From Opitutia bacterium (GTDB taxonomy: Bacteria > Verrucomicrobiota > Verrucomicrobiia > Opitutales > Opitutaceae), in contig JACRHT010000012.1 in NCBI GenBank assembly GCA_016217545.1, forward strand, positions 434,001 to 498,000: 64,000 bases of DNA, in the 5' to 3' direction. The notes beneath the pieces were generated by a model. It was given only the letters and a program-made list of their open reading frames with translations, was not told the DNA's origin and ran no database searches. This document shows positions 1 to 9,235 of the stretch, piece by piece. The number at the start of each line of letters is the position of its first letter. Position 1 is the stretch's first letter. Made by a program: the position numbers and the translations under genes.

Positions 1-2138
1 GCCGCCGCGCGGCCGGTGAGCTCGCCGAACTGTTCGGCAAGGCCGCTCTCCCGGTCGACCGCCGCTCGCGCCTGCACGGCTTCCGCGCTACGTCGGCCAA
101 GATAGTCGCCGCGCTGTCGCCGGAAGACCGCGCGATGCTCGACGCCTACGTCGCCGGCGCCAACGCCGGCCTCGCCGCGCTCGGCAAGACCCCGTGGGAA
201 TACCAGGTGCTCCGCGTGACGCCGCGCGCGTGGACCGCCGAGGATTCCATCCTCGCCGTCTACGCGATGTGGTTCGACCTGCAGGACAGCACCGGCAACG
301 AAGACCTGGCCCGCCGCGCGCTGCAGACCGCCTACGGCGCGAGCGGGCTCGCGTTCTTCGATCCACGCGGCAGCTCGAGCGACGCCGCGCTCGACGGGAC
401 GACGTTCCCCGCGCCCGATTTGCCCGCCCTGCGTCTCAAGGCGCCGGAGGAAAAACCCACCGCGGCGCTCGCGCCGGATTTCTACGAACCCGCGCTGCTG
501 CCCGGCAGCAACAGCTTCGCCGTCGACGGCGCGCACACCACCACGGGCGCCGCGCTGCTCGCGAACGACATGCACCTCGGCCTCAGCGTCCCGCACGTCT
601 GGTATCGCGCCGAGATGAACTGGACCGATGCTGCCGGCACCGCCCGCCGCGTGGTCGGCGTGACGTTCCCCGGCACGCCCACGATGGCCGCCGGCAGCAA
701 CGGCTCCATCGCGTGGGGCTTCACCAACTCTTACATCGACACCACCGACGTCGTCGTGGTCGATCCTTACGCTGACCTCCAATATCGCGCACCCGGCGGC
801 TGGAAGGACATCGAGGAGCGCACCGAGACCATCAAGGTCAAGGGCGAGCCCGACGTGTCGCTCACCGTGCGCTGGACTGAGTGGGGGCCGATCATCGGGC
901 CCGCCGACGAAGGCCGCTACTACGTCGTCCGCTGGACCGCCCATTCGCCCGAGGCGATGAACCTCAACCTCACGCGCCTCGAGACCGCCGCCACCGTCGA
1001 GGAAGGCATCGCCCTCGCCCATCGCGTCGGCATGCCGAATCAAAACATCCTCCTCGCCGACCGCGCCGGCCGTATCGCTTGGACGCTCACCGGCAAAATT
1101 CCGAAGCGCGCCGGCTTCGACGGCCGCGTGCCCGTGAACTGGGGTTACGGCGACCGCCGCTGGGACGGCTGGCTCCCGGAAAACGAAGTCCCCGTCGTCT
1201 CCACCGCCCCGCTCGGCCTGCCCGGCGAGATCGTCGTCAAGGAAGGCGCGCTCTGGACCGCGAACAACCGCATCGTCGGCGGCGCGGCCCTCGCGAAGAT
1301 CGGCGACGGCGGCTACGACAACGGCCACCGCGCCGCCGCCATCCGCGACGACTTGCGCGAACTCGTGGCGAAGAAGAAAGCCGAACCGACCGACCTGCTC
1401 GCCATCCAACTCGACGACCGCGGCCGCTACCTCGAGCGCTGGCAGAAACTCTTCCTCGAGGTCGTCACCGACGAAGCCGTCGCGCAGAAAAAAGCCCGCG
1501 GCGAAATGCGCGACCTCGTGCGCGCCTGGAACGGCCGCGCCTCCACCGACTCCGCCGCCTACCGCATCCTGCGCACCTTCCGCGCCAAGGTCAGCGAGCG
1601 CACGCTCGCCCCGTTCCTCGACAAGCCGCAGCGCAGCTACGAGGCGTTTCGCTGGGGCACCATGACCGAGGACGCCGTGTGGCGCCTCGTCAGCGAGAAG
1701 CCCGCGCGCCTCCTCAACCCCGAGCACCGCTCGTGGGAGTCGCTGCTCCTCGCGGCCGCAGACGACGTCCTCGCCGATGCCGACCAGTCCGGCACCACGC
1801 TCGCGAAATACACCTGGGGCGCCCGCAACACGCTCAAGATGCAGCATCCGCTCGCCCGCGTGATGCCCGCGTGGCTCGCGCGTTTCGTGAGCATGCCCGC
1901 CGAGCAACTACCCGGCGACAGCAACCTGCCGCGCGTGCAGGGCATCAGCTTCGGCGCCTCCGAGCGGCTCGTCGTCTCGCCCGGCCACGAGGACGAGGCG
2001 ATCTTCGAAATGCCCGGCGGTCAGAGCGGCCACCCGCTCTCGCCCTTCTTCCGCGCCGGCCACGACGACTGGGCGCAAGGCCGCCCCACGCCGCTCTTGC
2101 CCGGCAAAGCCGTGCACACCCTCACGCTCTCGCCGTAA
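1..2138 (+). CDS. Penicillin acylase family protein, 5' end outside window
   Basis: This is an N-terminal nucleophile hydrolase that would cleave amide bonds, such as acyl-homoserine lactones or beta-lactam side chains; the substrate cannot be told from sequence. The reading frame is open from base 3, so the true start lies upstream, and 711 residues are visible. The autocatalytic processing site is PGSNSF at 501-518: the Ser codon at 507-509 would become the N-terminal nucleophile of the beta chain. Downstream lie the family features ANDMHLGLSVPHVWYRAEM, an oxyanion-type Asn region (NQNILLADRAGRIAW, near 1039) and a C-terminal GGQSGHPLSPFF block. Enzymes of this family are normally periplasmic or exported; the signal peptide would be outside the window. 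Family assignment is firm, substrate unknown. Confidence 0.93.
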   Translation, partial: RRAAGELAELFGKAALPVDRRSRLHGFRATSAKIVAALSPEDRAMLDAYVAGANAGLAALGKTPWEYQVLRVTPRAWTAEDSILAVYAMWFDLQDSTGNEDLARRALQTAYGASGLAFFDPRGSSSDAALDGTTFPAPDLPALRLKAPEEKPTAALAPDFYEPALLPGSNSFAVDGAHTTTGAALLANDMHLGLSVPHVWYRAEMNWTDAAGTARRVVGVTFPGTPTMAAGSNGSIAWGFTNSYIDTTDVVVVDPYADLQYRAPGGWKDIEERTETIKVKGEPDVSLTVRWTEWGPIIGPADEGRYYVVRWTAHSPEAMNLNLTRLETAATVEEGIALAHRVGMPNQNILLADRAGRIAWTLTGKIPKRAGFDGRVPVNWGYGDRRWDGWLPENEVPVVSTAPLGLPGEIVVKEGALWTANNRIVGGAALAKIGDGGYDNGHRAAAIRDDLRELVAKKKAEPTDLLAIQLDDRGRYLERWQKLFLEVVTDEAVAQKKARGEMRDLVRAWNGRASTDSAAYRILRTFRAKVSERTLAPFLDKPQRSYEAFRWGTMTEDAVWRLVSEKPARLLNPEHRSWESLLLAAADDVLADADQSGTTLAKYTWGARNTLKMQHPLARVMPAWLARFVSMPAEQLPGDSNLPRVQGISFGASERLVVSPGHEDEAIFEMPGGQSGHPLSPFFRAGHDDWAQGRPTPLLPGKAVHTLTLSP

Positions 2139-2184
2139 TCTGTCCTCAGTTCTCAGTCTTCCGTTATCCGTCTTCCGTCTCACC

Positions 2185-2802
2185 ATGCCGCTCCACGTCC
2201 TCGCCCATCCGCTCGCGCTGCACGTCCTCACGCATCTGCGCGACAAGACCACCAAGCCCGTGCTCTTCCGCACGCTGAGCTACCAGATTTCGCTGCTCCT
2301 CGCTCTCGAAGCCACGCGCGACCTCGCCACCGTGGAAAAGGAAATCGAGACGCCGCTCGAGACGATGAAAAGCAAGGTGCTCGCGAAGCCGCTGGTCATC
2401 GTGCCGATCCTGCGCGCCGGCCTCGGCATGCTGCAGCCGTTCCACGATATTTTTCCCGACGTCTCCGTCGGCTACGTCGGCCTCGAGCGCGACCATGAGA
2501 CGGCGATCGCGCGCAGCTATTATTGCAAACTCCCGCCGCTCGCCGGCGCGCGCGTCCTCGTGGTCGATCCGATGCTCGCCACCGGCGGCAGCGCCGCGCA
2601 GGCGCTCTCGCTCGTGAAGGCGCAGGGTGCGACCGACATCGGCTTCGTCTGCATCGTCGCCGCGCCCGAGGGCGTGGAAACCGTGCAGAAGGCGCACCCG
2701 GAAATCCCCATTCACGCCGGTGCGCTCGATCGTCAGCTCAACTCCCGCAAATACATCCTGCCCGGCCTCGGCGACTTCGGCGACCGGCTCTACGGCACGT
2801 GA
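2185..2802 (+). CDS. upp: Uracil phosphoribosyltransferase
   Basis: It converts uracil and PRPP to UMP in pyrimidine salvage and acts in the cytosol. The 205 residues match the usual length of about 208. The N-terminal block (LRDKTTKPVLFRTLSYQIS), the VPILRAGLGML segment and the PRPP-binding loop VDPMLATGGSA near residues 128-138 are all characteristic. The C-terminal GLGDFGDRLYGT is also typical of the family. The stop overlaps the GTG start of the next gene (GTGA at 2799-2802), so the two are probably translationally coupled. Confidence 0.95.
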   Translation: MPLHVLAHPLALHVLTHLRDKTTKPVLFRTLSYQISLLLALEATRDLATVEKEIETPLETMKSKVLAKPLVIVPILRAGLGMLQPFHDIFPDVSVGYVGLERDHETAIARSYYCKLPPLAGARVLVVDPMLATGGSAAQALSLVKAQGATDIGFVCIVAAPEGVETVQKAHPEIPIHAGALDRQLNSRKYILPGLGDFGDRLYGT

Positions 2803-3203
2803 GCCCATCCGCTGAGCCGCCGGAAATCCCTCCGCCGCTGCCAGCAACGCAGTCGCGATTTCCGTGGCTCGCGATGCCCCTCGGGGTCGCGATCGGTGCC
2901 GTCGGCTGGGAAATCGCGTGTCGCCTCAGCGGTCAGCGCGAAGCGTGGGACTCGTCGAGCTACTGGGCCGTCGCCTATCCCGGCTTCGGCCTTGCGGTGC
3001 TGGTGCTCGCATTCATTTGGCCGCGCTCGGGTTGGTTCACCTGGATCGCGATCGCCGTCGGGCAGGCGGTCGCAATGTTCGCGAAAAATCCCGGTGGCAC
3101 GCTGCTGCCGCTCGGCGTGATGGTGATGCTCGTGATGTCCGCCCCGCTGCTCATCGCCGGCCGCCTCGGCGCGCGGCTGCGCTCGTGGCGGCGCGGAACT
3201 TGA
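2799..3203 (+). CDS. Small hydrophobic membrane protein, function unknown
   Basis: A 134-residue protein begins with GTG at 2799, overlapping the upp stop by four bases. After a Pro-rich N-terminus there are three probable membrane spans (WLAMPLGVAIGAVGWEIAC, then AYPGFGLAVLVLAFIW leading into WFTWIAIAVGQAVAMF, then LPLGVMVMLVMSAPLLIAG) and an Arg-rich C-terminus. I do not recognise the family. The overlap with upp argues that it is a real, coupled gene and suggests, without proving, a link to nucleobase uptake or membrane physiology. Confidence 0.7.
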   Translation: MSPSAEPPEIPPPLPATQSRFPWLAMPLGVAIGAVGWEIACRLSGQREAWDSSSYWAVAYPGFGLAVLVLAFIWPRSGWFTWIAIAVGQAVAMFAKNPGGTLLPLGVMVMLVMSAPLLIAGRLGARLRSWRRGT

Positions 3204-3261
3204 TCCGCCGTCCGCTGCCTGCGGGATTGCCCCGCGCGCGTCGCCCGCGTGGAGTTCGCAC

Positions 3262-3597
3262 ATGGAATTTTCCCAGCTCTCCGACCGCGCGATGCAGATC
3301 CGCGAGTGTTTCGCCCGCTACGAACAGCGCCGCGTCGGCCGCACGTGGTCGCGCGAGGAGATCGCGCAGGGGTTCGTCGTCGATGTCGGCGACCTGATGA
3401 AACTCGTCATGGCCAAGGCCGGCGCGCGCCGCGTCGAGGGCGACGTCGACGCAAAACTCGCGCACGAACTGAGCGACTGCCTCTGGAGCGTGCTCGTGCT
3501 GGCCAAGCTCTACGGCTTCGATCTGGAGCAGGAGTTCGTGAAAACGATGGACGAGCTCGAGCGCGGCACGGCGGCGAAGACCGAGCAGGATTACTGA
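3262..3597 (+). CDS. MazG-like nucleotide pyrophosphohydrolase
   Basis: A short all-alpha protein of 111 residues with the MazG-type pattern: an acidic segment in the first half (REEIAQGFVVDVGDLMKLVM) and HELSDCLWSVLVLAKLYG in the second, where ExxD (ELSD) would bind Mg2+. Members hydrolyse non-canonical or excess NTPs to NMP and pyrophosphate as house-cleaning enzymes. It is a single-domain form, much shorter than the two-domain MazG of E. coli. It lies downstream of the upp pair, which fits nucleotide metabolism. The substrate cannot be told. Confidence 0.75.
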   Translation: MEFSQLSDRAMQIRECFARYEQRRVGRTWSREEIAQGFVVDVGDLMKLVMAKAGARRVEGDVDAKLAHELSDCLWSVLVLAKLYGFDLEQEFVKTMDELERGTAAKTEQDY

Positions 3598-3641
3598 GCC
3601 GCGACCGCGCGCGGGGCGCACGCCGCGTTCCAGCGTCTCCT

Positions 3642-3735
3642 TTGGCCACGGATTTCACGGATTGAAACGGATCACGCGGCGGGAGCGCAGCATGCATCCG
3701 TTCTATCCGTCTCGATCCGAGTAATCCGTGGTCAA
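3642..3735. repeat. Palindromic repeat, CCACGGATT type
   Basis: An imperfect inverted repeat of two arms of about 31 bp. The left arm starts TTGGCCACGGATTTCACGG at 3642 and the right arm ends GAGTAATCCGTGGTCAA at 3735. It lies between the MazG-like gene and the methyltransferase and would fold into a long hairpin if transcribed. A single related arm (ATCCGTGTCCTCCGTGTAAT) occurs at 37871-37905 just before hsdM, so it belongs to a dispersed family. Confidence 0.75.
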
Positions 3736-3837
3736 TAGAACTCGCGTCCGCAGCATGGCTCCGGCTCGCCGGCGCGCGCCTACCTGTCATTTTTTCATGT
3801 TCTTCCGCGCGTTTCGCCGCCAATTCTCCCGCATCGC

Positions 3838-4728
3838 ATGCAAATCGACCGCCCGGGCCTCATCGTCGCCGACCAGTGGAAGGACTACCAGCTCCTCGAC
3901 TGCGGCGACGGCATGAAGCAGGAGCGCTGGGGCGCTTACACGCTCGTCCGCCCCGACCCGCAGATCATCTGGCCCAAGACCGGCGACCGCACCTGGAAGG
4001 GCTGGGACGGTTTCTACCACCGCAGCGAGAGCGGTGGCGGCAAGTGGGAGTTCCGCACCAAGCTGCCCGACCAGTGGACGATCAGCTACGGCAAGCTCAC
4101 GTTCCGCATCCATCCCACGAGCTTCAAGCACACCGGCCTGTTCCCCGAGCAGGCGGTGAACTGGGATTGGTTTTTCCAGAAAATCCGCGACGCTCGCGCC
4201 ACCGGCCGCGAAGTGAGCGTGCTGAATCTCTTCGGCTACACCGGCGCCGCCTCCGTCGCGGCGGCCGCGGCGGGCGCGAGCGTCTGCCACGTCGACGCCG
4301 CTGAAGGCATGGTGAAATGGTGCCGCGAAAACGCCGCGCTGTCCGGCCTCGCCGACGCGCCCGTGCGCTACATCGTCGACGACTGCCTGAAATTCGTCCG
4401 CCGCGAGATCAAGCGCGGCCGCAAATACGACGCCATCATCATGGACCCGCCGACCTACGGCCGCGGGAGCACCGGCGAGATGTGGCGGCTGGAAGATCAC
4501 CTCTGGGAATTGCTCAGCGAGTGCAAACAGGTGCTGAGCGACCGCCCCGTGTTTTTTCTCATCAACGCTTACACGGCGCGCCTCTCGCCCTCGGTCGTCA
4601 TCAACCTCCTCGACGGCCTGCTGCGCGACGCCGGCGGCCGCATCCACGGCGGCGAAGTCGGCCTGCCGATCCAGCGTGACGGCAAAATCCTCCCGTGCGG
4701 CATCTACGGCCGTTGGGAGTGCGCGTGA
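3838..4728 (+). CDS. Class I SAM-dependent methyltransferase (RlmI-like)
   Basis: A 296-residue methyltransferase related to the COG1092/RlmI rRNA cytosine methyltransferases. The SAM-binding motif I is VLNLFGYTGAASVAAAAAGA (residues about 126-145), followed by an acidic residue in CHVDAAEG. The catalytic/substrate loop is MDPPTYGRG near residue 202, in the place of the DPPxF motif. It is shorter than RlmI (about 396 residues) because the N-terminal PUA domain is missing; instead the N-terminus carries DQWKDYQLLDCGDGMKQERW. An RNA substrate is inferred from the family; the exact target is unknown. Confidence 0.82.
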   Translation: MQIDRPGLIVADQWKDYQLLDCGDGMKQERWGAYTLVRPDPQIIWPKTGDRTWKGWDGFYHRSESGGGKWEFRTKLPDQWTISYGKLTFRIHPTSFKHTGLFPEQAVNWDWFFQKIRDARATGREVSVLNLFGYTGAASVAAAAAGASVCHVDAAEGMVKWCRENAALSGLADAPVRYIVDDCLKFVRREIKRGRKYDAIIMDPPTYGRGSTGEMWRLEDHLWELLSECKQVLSDRPVFFLINAYTARLSPSVVINLLDGLLRDAGGRIHGGEVGLPIQRDGKILPCGIYGRWECA

Positions 4729-4768
4729 GCGGCGACGCAGTGTGAGGAAAAAACTGACCGCCGCGTGC

Positions 4769-4841
4769 GGTAGGGCGGGACCGCTGGGCCCGCCGAGAAC
4801 GTGATGCCGACCGCGCGGCGGGCCCGGCGGTCCCGCCCACC
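4769..4841. repeat. Dispersed palindromic repeat family A, copy 1
   Basis: Left arm GGTAGGGCGGGACCGCTGGG continues into CCCGCCG; the right arm is its approximate reverse complement, ending GGTCCCGCCCACC. It is one of four copies in this window (also 10686-10750, 41603-41667, 55272-55345), all in the same orientation on the + strand. It lies in the gap after the methyltransferase gene. This copy has diverged most in its right arm. Confidence 0.85.
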
Positions 4842-4891
4842 GTCGCGGCGTCGAACTGGGATTTCGTTTCAGCACCGAGGCGCGTTCCACG

Positions 4892-4949
4892 AGGTGGTCG
4901 CCGCTGTCCCAGCGGCGACAGGCGTCGGTGGGGACACCGACGCCCACCT
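4892..4949. repeat. Double-hairpin repeat bounded by AGGTGG/CCACCT, copy 1
   Basis: An outer AGGTGG...CCACCT stem encloses two hairpins: TCGCCGCTGTCCCAGCGGCGA and GCGTCGGTGGGGACACCGAC plus GC. The same architecture with different stem sequences is seen at 54092-54168, 16802-16886 and 61114-61172. It occupies the gap between convergent genes (methyltransferase and S9 peptidase), where it could also act as a bidirectional terminator. Confidence 0.65.
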
Positions 4950-5010
4950 AGGCATGAACCTCACCGCGGCGGAAGCCCGCGATGCGGCGCGCAACTCGCG
5001 TGCCGCACGC

Positions 5011-7029
5011 TCACGGCGCCTTCAGGTGCTGCGCGAGGAAACGCTCGATGGCTTGGTAGAACTTCACGCCCTTTTCGTGGCTGGGAATCCAGTGGCCCAC
5101 TTCGTTCAGATAGAGCGTCTGCGGCGGGCGACCGGCCTTCGTCAACGCCGCGGCCATCGCCTCCGAATGCTCGAACGGCACGGTGTTGTCGGCCTTGCCG
5201 TGGATGAGCAGGAGCGGGGCCGTCATCTGGCCGGCCATGTGCACGGGTGAGACGGCGGCGAGTCGCTGTTGCACGGCGGGGTCCTCCATGTCGCCGATGC
5301 GCTTGCTCCAGTAATAGTAAGATTCCTTGGCCGCATCGTCAGCGCGGCTCTTCCACAAGAGCGGCCAGTCCGCGACTCCGGCGAAGGAGATGCCGCAGCG
5401 ATACATCGCGGGCGTTTGGGCGAGCGCGAAGAGCGTGCTGTAGCCGCCGTAGCTCGCGCCCATGATCGCGAGGCGGCGCGGGTCGGCGATGCCCTGCTTC
5501 ACTACCCATCCGGTCATGTCGGTGATGTCGTCCTGGATTTTGCCGCCGATCTCCTTGGCACCTTGATCGAGGAACTCCGCGCCGTAACCGGAAGAACCGC
5601 GGTAGTTCACCTGCAACACCGCGTAGCCGCGGTTGGCGAGGAACTGCACGATCGGATCGTAGCCCCAGACGTCGCGCACCCAAGGGCCGCCATGCACGAG
5701 CGTCACCATCGGCAGGTCGCGCTGCGGCCGGCCGGTGGGCAAGGTGAGGTAGCCGTGCAACGCCAGTCCGTCGCGCGCGGTGCACGCGACCGGGTAAGTG
5801 TCGGCCATGTGCTCGGGCTTGATCCACGGGCAGCGGCGCGCGAGCACGCGGACTTTGCCGGTCTCGAGATCGACGAGCGTGTAGAGGCCGGGTTCGCGGG
5901 CGGAGTAGGACAACACCAGCAGGCGCTTCACCGCATCGTCCATGCTGACGATCAGGTTCACGTGGTCCGGGTGCATCTGCTGGATCTGCTTCTGGATGTT
6001 TTCCAGGTCGGGATTGAACCAGTATTCGTGCGGCCCATCGGTCACGTAGCGCACACCGAGGAGACGCTGGTAACCTTCCGAAAAAATCGGCTTGGCCAGC
6101 GTCTCGCCCGCGAACACCGGCATCCACTCCGGCGGCGTGAGGTCGTAGTCGCCCGCGCGGAACAACGGAGCCTCGGCCACCGCGCCCGTCTTCAAGTCGA
6201 GTTCAGCCAGCTCCCAGCGCCGCGTCGGGCCTTCGCGCGAGACGTAGAGCGTGCCACCGTCGGCGCTGATGCCGGAAATCCAGAAATGCCGCGCACGTTC
6301 CCCCAGCTCGCGCTTGCGCCACGGTTGGCCGGGGCCGTCGCGCTGGATCAGTTGGTAGGGGTCTTCGACTTTCTCGCCCTTCACGACGCCGAACCGCACC
6401 TCGCCGTCCCACCCTTGCAGCCACTGCGCGACGCGGCCGGGATTCAGGATGTAGGTGCGGAACATCGCGCTCGACGCGTCCATCTCCAGCACGTTCGGGA
6501 ACCACTCGGCTTTCTTGCCCCAGCCCTTGTGGTCGAAATCGTTGATCAGAATGCGCTGCTTGTCGGGGCCGCGATGCCCGAGCACCTCGTCGGTCCACAG
6601 GTAATTGGCGTCGCCGCGCTGCGTCTCGTGGCGAATCCAGCCGGTCAGCCCGGTCATCATGCTGAAGTTGCGATTGATCGCCGCCAGACCGCCTTCCCAG
6701 ATCAACAGGCGCTCGGAGCTCAGCCAATCGAAGCCGACCACGGGCCAGTAGCCGTAGCTGAACGAGCGCGCGCGCTCCGTCTCCAGCGGCATGATGCCCA
6801 GTTCGAGCCGCTTCTCGCGCGCGAAGAGGTAGCCGAGGTGTTTGCCATCGGGCGAGAGCTTGGCGGCTGTGATGTCGGGCGGCCGGGCGAAATCCTCGAC
6901 GGGCAGGAGCGGCGGTGGCACCGCCGCCGCACCGGTTGATTTCTCCGCGTCCGCCCGCGCTTCCGCGCAAGCCAGCAGCGCGAGCCCCGCCAGCCCGCAC
7001 AGGGTGGCCCTCCCGAAGTGCCGATTCAT
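5011..7029 (-). CDS. S9 family peptidase (prolyl oligopeptidase type), paralogue 1
   Basis: An exported serine peptidase of 672 residues that would release dipeptides or cleave short peptides. The start chosen is ATG at 7029 because it begins a good signal sequence (MNRHFGRATLCGLAGLALLA, then C); LLAC could be a lipobox, so it may be a lipoprotein. The N-terminal half is the beta-propeller region. The C-terminal alpha/beta hydrolase domain shows HGGPW, the nucleophile motif GASYGGYS (Ser near residue 525), Asp in HGKADNTVP and His in EVGHWIP. It lies in tandem with a paralogue at 7121-9106. The 36 bp covering the signal-peptide start are identical between the two genes. Confidence 0.93.
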   Translation of the reverse strand: MNRHFGRATLCGLAGLALLACAEARADAEKSTGAAAVPPPLLPVEDFARPPDITAAKLSPDGKHLGYLFAREKRLELGIMPLETERARSFSYGYWPVVGFDWLSSERLLIWEGGLAAINRNFSMMTGLTGWIRHETQRGDANYLWTDEVLGHRGPDKQRILINDFDHKGWGKKAEWFPNVLEMDASSAMFRTYILNPGRVAQWLQGWDGEVRFGVVKGEKVEDPYQLIQRDGPGQPWRKRELGERARHFWISGISADGGTLYVSREGPTRRWELAELDLKTGAVAEAPLFRAGDYDLTPPEWMPVFAGETLAKPIFSEGYQRLLGVRYVTDGPHEYWFNPDLENIQKQIQQMHPDHVNLIVSMDDAVKRLLVLSYSAREPGLYTLVDLETGKVRVLARRCPWIKPEHMADTYPVACTARDGLALHGYLTLPTGRPQRDLPMVTLVHGGPWVRDVWGYDPIVQFLANRGYAVLQVNYRGSSGYGAEFLDQGAKEIGGKIQDDITDMTGWVVKQGIADPRRLAIMGASYGGYSTLFALAQTPAMYRCGISFAGVADWPLLWKSRADDAAKESYYYWSKRIGDMEDPAVQQRLAAVSPVHMAGQMTAPLLLIHGKADNTVPFEHSEAMAAALTKAGRPPQTLYLNEVGHWIPSHEKGVKFYQAIERFLAQHLKAP

Positions 7030-7120
7030 GTCGGATGTTTTGCCGCCGCGCCGCCGCCCTCGCAAACGAAAAGCCGCGGCGCGCCACGCGACGCCTCGTG
7101 CGCTGCGCCGCGCTCGCGCC

Positions 7121-9106
7121 TCACGGCGTGAGGTTCTTCGCGAGGAAGGCTTCGAGCTTCGTCAGGAATTCGACGCCGTCTTTGTCGGCCGGCCAATTGT
7201 GGCCTTGGTTCTCGAAGAACTGCGTTTCCGGCGGGTGGCCGACTTTCTTCAGCGCCGCGACCATGGCGCGCGCCTGCCGGATTGGCACGCGCCCGTCTTC
7301 CTCACCGTGCATGATGAAGAGCGGAGCGGTGATCTTCGCGGCCAGGTTCACCGGCGACACGTCGGCGAGCCGGCGCTTCTCCTCGGGTTTGTCGATGTCG
7401 CCGACCTGCGTGCGCCACCAGTTGATGGCCTCGATCATGTGCTCCTCAATCAAGTCGTCGGAGAGGCTGACCCAATTCGTCACCGCCATGCAGGCGACGC
7501 CGCATCGGAACAAGTCCGGCGTGCGCGCGAGCGCCATCAGCGTGCTGTAGCCGCCGTAGCTCGCGCCCATGATGGCGACGCGGCGCGGATCGGCGAAGCC
7601 CTGTTTCACGGCCCACCGCGTCATGTCCTCGATGTCGTCCTCGATCTTGGCGCCCACTTCGTGGCGTCCCTTGAGGTAGAATTCATCGCCGTAGCCGCCC
7701 GAGCCGCGGTAGTTCACCTGCAGCACGGCGTAGCCGCGATTGGCGAGGAACTGCACGAGCGGATCGAAACCCCATTCGTCGCGCACGCCGTAGGGACCGC
7801 CGTGCACGAACACGACCATGGGGTGGTTCTTTTGGCCGCGTCCGACGGGGATCGTGAGGTAGCCATTGATTTCCAGTCCATCGCGCGCCTTGCAGGCGAC
7901 GGGGAACATGTCGGCCATTTCCGAGGCCTTGATCCAGGGGCGCACGGCGGCGAGCGGCTTGCTTTGACCGTTTTCGAGATCGAGGAGCGTGTAATACCCC
8001 GCCTCGCGCGCCGAACTCGAGTAGACGAGCATCCGGCGCAGGTCGCGATCCATGCTGACGATCAGGTTCACGAGCCCGGGATGCGCCGCGTCGATCTGCT
8101 TCTGCAACGTGGCGAGCGCGGGCTCGAACCAGAATTGGCGCGGGCCCTCCGTGATGTAGCGCACGCCGAGCAGGCGCTGGTGTTTTTGGGAAAATATCGC
8201 CGTGTCCACGTCGTATTTGTCGTGCTGGAAGAGCGGACCCGTGACTTCGCCGGTCGCGAGGTTGTGCGCGTAGAGCGCCTTGCGGCCTTTCGCGTTGGGT
8301 TTGAACACATACAACGTCTCGCCGTCGCCACCCACGCCCGCGAAGCCGTGACCGATCGTGTCCTGGCCGAACGGGATGGGCTGGCTCCACGCGTCGTCCG
8401 GCTTGCGGCGGAAGATCAGGCTCGCGTTCACGCCGTCGGTCGCGAGTCCGAAGCGCACCGCGCCATTCCAGTCCGCGAGCCACGCGGTGACGTTGCCCGG
8501 ATTCTTCATCACGGAATTGAACGCGCCGTTCTCGGTGTTGAGCCGGAAAACATCGGGGTGCACGCGATCCGCGCCGACCTCGGTGGGCGCCACGCTCACC
8601 AGCAGCCGCTTGGTATCATACAATTTCTGGCGGATGATCGCGTTCGGCAGGAAAAGCTCCGGCGAGCCGAGCGAATACTGGCCCGGATGCTCATCGGCCC
8701 AGCGACCGAAGCCCGTCAAATAGCGCAGGTGCTCGCGATTCGCGTCCACGGCCACCCAGCCCATCGACGTCATCATCACGATGCGGCGATCGCCGACCCA
8801 CTCGAAACCGTAGACGTCGTTCTTGAAGCGGAAAGCCTTGTCCCGCCTCGCCCAGAGGAACTCGGCTTTCCCCGTCGCGACGTCGAGGAAACCGACCCCC
8901 GAGTTCTCGTCCTTCTGCACGATGTAGCCGACATAGGCTCCGTCCGGCGAAAGCGCAGGGGCGAAGAATTGCGGCGCGCGCGCGAAATCCTCCACCGGTA
9001 TGAGCCGCGGCACGCTGCCGCCAGCGGGCTTCTTCTCGTCGGCGCACGCGACCGTCGCGAGCGCTGCCAGCCCGCACAGGGTGGCCCTCCCGAAGTGCCG
9101 AATCAT
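7121..9106 (-). CDS. S9 family peptidase (prolyl oligopeptidase type), paralogue 2
   Basis: A 661-residue exported serine peptidase, paralogous to the gene downstream of it. The start is ATG at 9106, giving MIRHFGRATLCGLAALATVA followed by C. The catalytic serine is in MGASYGGYST, with Asp in HGEEDGRVP and His in ENQGHNWP. HGGPYGVRDEWGFDPLVQFL and NRGYAVLQVNYRGSGGYG are typical of the S9 catalytic domain. The gap to paralogue 1 is about 90 bp on the same strand, so they are probably cotranscribed. It diverges from the ridA-lpxR pair at 9236. Confidence 0.93.
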   Translation of the reverse strand: MIRHFGRATLCGLAALATVACADEKKPAGGSVPRLIPVEDFARAPQFFAPALSPDGAYVGYIVQKDENSGVGFLDVATGKAEFLWARRDKAFRFKNDVYGFEWVGDRRIVMMTSMGWVAVDANREHLRYLTGFGRWADEHPGQYSLGSPELFLPNAIIRQKLYDTKRLLVSVAPTEVGADRVHPDVFRLNTENGAFNSVMKNPGNVTAWLADWNGAVRFGLATDGVNASLIFRRKPDDAWSQPIPFGQDTIGHGFAGVGGDGETLYVFKPNAKGRKALYAHNLATGEVTGPLFQHDKYDVDTAIFSQKHQRLLGVRYITEGPRQFWFEPALATLQKQIDAAHPGLVNLIVSMDRDLRRMLVYSSSAREAGYYTLLDLENGQSKPLAAVRPWIKASEMADMFPVACKARDGLEINGYLTIPVGRGQKNHPMVVFVHGGPYGVRDEWGFDPLVQFLANRGYAVLQVNYRGSGGYGDEFYLKGRHEVGAKIEDDIEDMTRWAVKQGFADPRRVAIMGASYGGYSTLMALARTPDLFRCGVACMAVTNWVSLSDDLIEEHMIEAINWWRTQVGDIDKPEEKRRLADVSPVNLAAKITAPLFIMHGEEDGRVPIRQARAMVAALKKVGHPPETQFFENQGHNWPADKDGVEFLTKLEAFLAKNLTP

Positions 9107-9190
9107 GCCGGGTTTTCTGACGGCGACCACGCCCCGCCGCAACCGGATTTGCGCGCCCGGGCGCCGCCGTCGCGGCCGTGGTTTGAAATC

Positions 9191-9222
9191 TTTCTCGTTC
9201 TCCTTCCCGTTCCTCGTTCTCC
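9191..9222. repeat. Single degenerate arm of the GAGAAC-hexamer element
   Basis: TTTCTCGTTCTCCTTCCCGT continuing TCCTCGTTCTCC resembles the arms of the element at 45363-45444 and 62894-63355, without a visible partner arm. It ends 13 bp before the ridA start codon. It may be a remnant of an insertion or a chance pyrimidine-rich leader. Confidence 0.5.
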
Positions 9223-9235
9223 TTCCGCCACCACC

